A DNA stretch of 9,986 nt from Bacillota bacterium (lineage in GTDB: Bacteria; Bacillota; Clostridia; Christensenellales; Aristaeellaceae), in the NCBI GenBank assembly GCA_023416585.1, contig JAEZHM010000090.1:1-9986 (forward strand), given 5' to 3'. Positions 6,443-9,986 of this stretch are shown in pieces. Position numbers and translations under genes: made by a program. Below the pieces are notes generated by a model. That model saw nothing but the letters and a program-made list of their open reading frames with translations. It was not told the DNA's origin and did no database searches. Position 1 is the stretch's first letter. Every line of letters begins with the position of its first letter.

Positions 6443-6471
6443 TTGACGTGGTCTCAAAAGTGGTGCATAAT
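6443..6471 (+). promoter_or_regulatory. mraZ: Sigma-A-type promoter of the mraZ/dcw operon
   Basis: TTGACG (6443-6448), a 17-base spacer and CATAAT (6466-6471): each hexamer is one base off consensus with ideal spacing. Transcription should start near 6478, about 45 bases before the mraZ start. The DNA upstream (6345-6430) is AT-rich, as expected of an UP-type region, and otherwise empty. An AAGTGGTG box fills the end of the spacer, right against the -10. Confidence 0.82.
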
Positions 6472-6505
6472 GGTTGCACATCCCTAAAAGTGGTGTCAAG
6501 TGGTG
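6456..6505 (+). promoter_or_regulatory. mraZ: Probable MraZ operator: three phased AAGTGGTG boxes
   Basis: Exact copies of AAGTGGTG lie at 6458-6465, 6488-6495 and 6498-6505; the first two are extended to AAAAGTGGTG. Start-to-start distances are 30 and 10 bases, so all three face the same side of the helix. A weaker match (5 of 8) at 6468-6475 keeps the 10-base register. MraZ is known to bind direct repeats in front of its own gene, with AAAGTG-type boxes described in Mollicutes. The first box lies between -35 and -10 and the others after the start point, which suits autorepression. Confidence 0.75.
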
Positions 6506-6522
6506 GGCGGGGAGGTGGAGTT

Positions 6523-7083
6523 GTGGCGGACGAAGAGAAAGGCATACAGAAGGACACGTCTAATACGGCGCAGCCGGAAGCGCAAAGCAAGCCGGTTCAA
6601 ACCGGGAATGTATCTTCCGATGTGTCTGAAGATGCCTTTTTCGGCTGTTATGACCACGCCATAGACGGCAAGGGCCGTATTATCATCCCCTCCGATTACA
6701 GGGAAAGCCTTGGCTCACAGTTCACCATCGGCCCCACCAGGGATCAAAAAGCCATCGCCCTTTATCCAAAGCACACTTGGCAGGCACTGCTTCATGAGAT
6801 GTCGGAAATCAGGCGCATCCATGGTAACAAACCCAAGGTGCAGGTATACCTGAACCGTTTTTTCAAGTTCAGCTACCCAAACGTGGAAAGCGATAATCAG
6901 GGCCGGCTTCTGCTGCCGGCTAAATTGCGTCAGGAAATGCTGGGAGACGCACGTGATGTGGAAATCAGCGGTGTACAGGATCATATCCGCATCGTGACCA
7001 GCGAGAAGGCGGCGGAAGAAGATCGCTATTACAAGGAGAACGAGAACGATATTCTGGAGTTTATGGGTGGTTTGGAGGTTTAG
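6523..7083 (+). CDS. mraZ: Transcriptional regulator MraZ with N-terminal extension
   Basis: MraZ is a DNA-binding AbrB-fold protein with two SpoVT/AbrB-like repeats that forms rings and controls the dcw operon. Both repeats carry the hallmark D-x3-R: DGKGR at 48-52 (in CYDHAIDGKGRIIIP) and DNQGR at 124-128 (in NQGRLLLP). I chose GTG at 6523 because GGGGAGGTGG ends a few bases upstream. The frame stays open further 5', but that region holds the promoter and operator, and no ATG gives a shorter standard start. The product is 186 residues against about 145 usual. The excess is an N-terminal segment of about 37 residues rich in Gln, Ser, Thr, Glu and Lys, probably disordered. First gene of the operon; ftsL follows after 37 bases. 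Confidence 0.93.
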   Translation: MADEEKGIQKDTSNTAQPEAQSKPVQTGNVSSDVSEDAFFGCYDHAIDGKGRIIIPSDYRESLGSQFTIGPTRDQKAIALYPKHTWQALLHEMSEIRRIHGNKPKVQVYLNRFFKFSYPNVESDNQGRLLLPAKLRQEMLGDARDVEISGVQDHIRIVTSEKAAEEDRYYKENENDILEFMGGLEV

Positions 7084-7120
7084 CCGGTTCTAATCCGGCC
7101 ATGAGGGGGATAGGATACGT

Positions 7121-7708
7121 ATGACAAGCGCAATCGGCATGAATCGTGCGGTGAAGGGCAAGTATGCTCAGGTAGGGGCATGCAGCGGCAATGCATGCAG
7201 GATTTCCGTGCGCCCAAATGTATTGCTTCCCTATGGCGACTTGGATGAAAGCGATATGCCTGTCCTGAAACGGCGCCCTGTCCGGCGCGCTCCCCCCATG
7301 CGTTCTAATGCTATGGCAGCACCGCGCCATGAACGCCCTGTAGAGCGCGGAATCTCCTTCAACACAGCCCTGTGCATCGCGGGCTTTTTCGTGTTTGTGC
7401 TGGGTATCATTACATTGGTGAACACCAGCAGAATGACGGAAAACGCCAAAACCCTCAATTCCCTGCGTACCCAGATCGAGGCCGGCCAGAAAGAAAACAA
7501 TGAGCTGGCAATGCAGCTGGATGAAAAGTCGGACGGCGCGAAGATATGTTACACTGCGGCCCGCGAACTTGGCATGGTGTCTGCCGAGGGAGCGGATGTG
7601 GTTTATCTGACTGCCCCAGCTACCCGTAAAGACTTAGAAACCGTCCAGTCCGCCGTCCCCCAGGCGCGCACTGGCATTTATGCCACATTGTTCGGTTTCC
7701 TGGATTAA
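7121..7708 (+). CDS. ftsL: FtsL-like cell-division protein (bitopic, coiled coil)
   Basis: 195 residues. A long basic, Pro/Arg-rich cytoplasmic N-terminus (1-78) is followed by one membrane segment (about 80-100, FNTALCIAGFFVFVLGIITL). A coiled-coil stretch then follows (about 104-136), and the motif AARELGMVSAEGADVVYL (145-162) typical of FtsL/DivIC-type septum proteins. FtsL bridges FtsB/DivIC to the septal transpeptidase and glycosyltransferase. Sequence identity in this family is low, so the name rests on topology plus location between mraZ and the dcw transpeptidase gene. The ATG at 7121 has AGGGGGAT (7104-7111) upstream. The cytoplasmic part is longer than in most FtsL proteins. A less likely alternative is a DivIC-type paralogue. 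Confidence 0.78.
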   Translation: MTSAIGMNRAVKGKYAQVGACSGNACRISVRPNVLLPYGDLDESDMPVLKRRPVRRAPPMRSNAMAAPRHERPVERGISFNTALCIAGFFVFVLGIITLVNTSRMTENAKTLNSLRTQIEAGQKENNELAMQLDEKSDGAKICYTAARELGMVSAEGADVVYLTAPATRKDLETVQSAVPQARTGIYATLFGFLD

Positions 7709-7727
7709 AGCGCGCAAGCCGCTTTTT
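7707..7727 (+). terminator. Weak terminator-like hairpin between ftsL and the transpeptidase gene
   Basis: aaagcg (7707-7712) pairs with cgcttt (7720-7725) around a 7-base loop, ending in a run of five T (7723-7727), three of them in the stem. It overlaps the ftsL stop codon. With six pairs it could at most reduce read-through into the next gene; the 45-base gap and common direction still suggest one operon. Confidence 0.3.
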
Positions 7728-7753
7728 GAGGGAACCGTCCGGGGGGATGGAAA

Positions 7754-9883
7754 TTGTATCCTGAGCTGTTGGTCCGCAAAAGGCTGTTACTACTGACTTG
7801 CGTTTTTGTACTGCTCTTCGGAGCGGTAGGCGTACGCATTGGCAGCCTCACTATATTTCAGGCGGAATCCCTTACTGCTAGAGGGGTGAGTCAATGGACC
7901 AGGTCCGGAGCCGTAGCCGCAAGGCGGGGCAGTATCGTGGACCGGCTTGGCCAGACGATCACGCTGAGCACCACGGCCTATATCGTTTGTGCCAACCCGC
8001 AATTGGTAAAAAGTCCGGAAGCAATGCTGGATATTCTCTGTCCGCTGCTGAGCATCAACAGGGAAAATGCGCAGAAAAAAGTAACGGACAAAACGAAGGC
8101 CTCGGTGATATTGAAACGGCAGGTAAGCCGCGAGGTGGTGGATGAGATCCGCAGCCTGATGGCGCAGCCGCAGTACAAAGAGAGCAAGGTCCTGCAGGGC
8201 ATAAGCTTTGACGAGGACACCATGCGCTGGTATCCCAAGGGCTCGTTCCTGTCCCAGGTGCTGGGGCTTACCAATGTGGACAGCGTGGGCCAGTCGGGGC
8301 TGGAGCAGCAGTATGACACACTGCTCAAGGGTAGGCCGGGCGCTTTTGTTCACGAGGTGGATGCCAGGGCGCGCACGCTGCCCGACGGCCAGACTGCCTA
8401 TATCGAACCGCAAGCCGGGAACACCCTGAAGTTGACTATTGACAACACCATTCAGGGATTTTGCGAAAAGGCCATGCGGGAATGCCTTGAGGTAAACGAT
8501 GCAAAGGCTGTCCATGCCATCGTGATGGATGTCAAAACAGGCGCCCTCCTGGCTATGACCACAAAACCCGACTATGATCCCAACAATCCGCCGCGGGACG
8601 CCATTGATACGCTGAACCAATTGATGCGCATCAACATCATCAGCAACGTTTACGAGCCGGGCTCCACATTCAAGATCGTCACCGCTTCCGCAGCCATCGA
8701 CAGCGGTGTCACCAATCCTGATGACCGGTTTTACTGCTCAGGAAAGATCAAGGTGGACGGCGATACGATCCGCTGCTGGGGCAGCCCGCACGGCGCTGAA
8801 AGCATGCGGGAGGGGCTGCAAAACAGCTGTAACCCGGTGTTTGTGGAACTGGCCATACGCATGGGCAAGGATACCTTCTACAAATATTTGAGGGCATTCG
8901 GCCTGGGTGCGCCTACCGGCATCGACTTGCCGGGGGAAGCAACGGGCATACTGATAAACAGCCGGTATGTAAAAACGGTTGATATCGCCCGTATTGGCTT
9001 TGGCCAGAGCATTGCGGTGACGCCCTTGCAATTGATCACCGCGGCCTGCGCGGCGGTGAATGGCGGTCGGTTGCTAAAACCCTATCTTGTGTCGGAGATC
9101 GTTTCGCCGAGCGGGGAAGTGCTGCAGCGCAACGGTGCCCAGGTGGTGGCGAACCCCATTACTCCCGAGTCATCCGCCACCATGCGGGAACTGCTGGAGA
9201 GTGTAGTAGCGGAGGGCGGCGGCAGGAACGCCGCCATCACGGGTTACCGAATCGGCGGAAAAACGGGCACAGCCCAGGTGTACAAGGATGGGAAGATCGT
9301 CAGGAATGTACACATAGGCTCTTTCCTGGGGTTCGCCCCGGCGGATAATCCGCAATTCGCCATCCTGGTGGTGGTGGATGAAGCCCATGTGCCGGTCGAC
9401 TACGGCGGGACTACGGCAGCTCCCTTTGCCAAGCAGGTTATGGCCGACACACTTCGGTACCTCGGCATTTCCCCGGCAGATCCCAATGCCACGCCAAGAC
9501 CGGATGTTAAGGTGCCGGATGTCTTAGGATATTCTCTCAGGGATGCCAAAAAGGCACTAGGGGAACTTAAGCTGATTTCGGTGGATGACGGTCAGTCGGA
9601 TACCGTTACCGGGCAAATGCCGGCGGCAGGCACCGTACTCCCCATAGGCAGCCAGGTGATGCTGTATACGCAGCAGGGTGAAGTGCTGACACCCGCGGAA
9701 CTTACTCGCGTTCCTGACGTATTCGGACTTTCGATGGCGGAAGCCGGAAGGCTGCTTCGGATGCGGACGCTGGAGATGGAGATCTCGGGCAGCGGCCTGG
9801 CGGTTTCCCAAACGCCTGCTGCGGGGGAATACGTTGCTCCGGGAACTATGGTGACGGTACAGTTTCAAATGCCGGGCGGATGA
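7754..9883 (+). CDS. Class B penicillin-binding protein (septal/spore transpeptidase) with two PASTA domains
   Basis: A 709-residue D,D-transpeptidase that cross-links peptidoglycan during division (FtsI/PbpB type) or spore cortex synthesis (SpoVD type). Order: short cytoplasmic N-terminus, one membrane anchor (about 11-29), dimerisation/pedestal domain starting at RRGSIVDR (58-65), transpeptidase domain, then PASTA domains near 585-645 and 651-707. Active-site motifs are intact: S304-T-F-K307 (nucleophile Ser304), S358-C-N360 and K503-T-G-T506. The start is TTG at 7754, after a G-rich Shine-Dalgarno region (7741-7746). No better in-frame ATG or GTG precedes the membrane segment, and the ATG at 7747 is out of frame. 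Two PASTA domains favour the divisome form over SpoVD, which usually has one, but I leave the symbol open. murE begins 33 bases downstream. Confidence 0.95.
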   Translation: MYPELLVRKRLLLLTCVFVLLFGAVGVRIGSLTIFQAESLTARGVSQWTRSGAVAARRGSIVDRLGQTITLSTTAYIVCANPQLVKSPEAMLDILCPLLSINRENAQKKVTDKTKASVILKRQVSREVVDEIRSLMAQPQYKESKVLQGISFDEDTMRWYPKGSFLSQVLGLTNVDSVGQSGLEQQYDTLLKGRPGAFVHEVDARARTLPDGQTAYIEPQAGNTLKLTIDNTIQGFCEKAMRECLEVNDAKAVHAIVMDVKTGALLAMTTKPDYDPNNPPRDAIDTLNQLMRINIISNVYEPGSTFKIVTASAAIDSGVTNPDDRFYCSGKIKVDGDTIRCWGSPHGAESMREGLQNSCNPVFVELAIRMGKDTFYKYLRAFGLGAPTGIDLPGEATGILINSRYVKTVDIARIGFGQSIAVTPLQLITAACAAVNGGRLLKPYLVSEIVSPSGEVLQRNGAQVVANPITPESSATMRELLESVVAEGGGRNAAITGYRIGGKTGTAQVYKDGKIVRNVHIGSFLGFAPADNPQFAILVVVDEAHVPVDYGGTTAAPFAKQVMADTLRYLGISPADPNATPRPDVKVPDVLGYSLRDAKKALGELKLISVDDGQSDTVTGQMPAAGTVLPIGSQVMLYTQQGEVLTPAELTRVPDVFGLSMAEAGRLLRMRTLEMEISGSGLAVSQTPAAGEYVAPGTMVTVQFQMPGG

Positions 9884-9916
9884 CTTTTCAATTTAGCGTA
9901 AGCGGAGGGACACAAG

Positions 9917-9986
9917 ATGATCTTGGAAGCATTGCTTGCCGATTTGCCCTACTTGCTGGATACCCGGGGCGACATGTCGGTGGATA
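9917..9986 (+). CDS. murE: Probable MurE (UDP-MurNAc-tripeptide synthetase), N-terminus only
   Basis: Only 23 complete codons are in the window; the gene runs off the 3' edge. The ATG at 9917 follows GCGGAGGG (9902-9909) at a good distance. The visible start, MILEALLADLPYLLDTRG, fits the LL-x2-L-x-Y opening seen in Firmicutes MurE. murE is the expected gene after the PASTA transpeptidase in the dcw cluster. MurE adds the third residue of the stem peptide in the cytoplasm. The catalytic and substrate-selecting residues are outside the window, so the amino acid added cannot be told. Confidence 0.7.
   Translation, partial: MILEALLADLPYLLDTRGDMSVD

Noticed and set aside
7790..8620. A 276-codon minus-strand frame inside the transpeptidase gene
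   Set aside because: It is a shadow frame in GC-rich coding DNA; all motifs are explained by the plus-strand protein.

Overview
The window looks like chromosomal DNA from a low-profile Firmicutes (Clostridia-type) bacterium of moderate-to-high GC. The evidence is the lon-ysxC gene pair, strong AGGAGG-type ribosome binding sites, a class B penicillin-binding protein with two PASTA domains, and a division/cell-wall (dcw) cluster starting with mraZ. The exact lineage cannot be fixed from the sequence; an uncultured gut-type Clostridia lineage is my inference. There is no phage, IS element, CRISPR array, tRNA or rRNA.

Layout. Positions 1-2977 hold a 5'-truncated lon (ATP-dependent protease) tightly followed by ysxC/engB (ribosome-assembly GTPase). 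Positions 2978-3304 are non-coding and carry copy A of a multi-hairpin intergenic repeat, then a second dyad-rich leader in front of a small unknown gene (3305-3703). A secreted CAP/SCP-domain protein with a Pro-Thr linker lies on the minus strand (3777-4685). It is divergent from a small tandem zinc-ribbon protein with a polyacidic tail (4843-5253); two back-to-back promoters can be read between them. Copy B of the repeat follows (5262-5445), then a metallophosphoesterase (5487-6221) ended by a clear intrinsic terminator (6315-6344).

From 6443 the dcw cluster begins. It has a strong sigma-A-type promoter overlapped by phased AAGTGGTG boxes (probable MraZ operator), then mraZ, an ftsL-like gene, a PASTA-containing transpeptidase and the first 70 bases of a probable murE. 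All point the same way and are spaced as an operon. rsmH (mraW), normally directly after mraZ, is absent.

The most unusual signals are four. (1) The two copies of a roughly 180-200 bp structured intergenic repeat keep their hairpins while stem sequences differ, including one visible compensatory base-pair change. (2) The mraZ operator boxes lie on one helical face. (3) rsmH is missing. (4) The tandem zinc-ribbon/acidic-tail protein is unassigned. No complete novel defence or mobile system was found.
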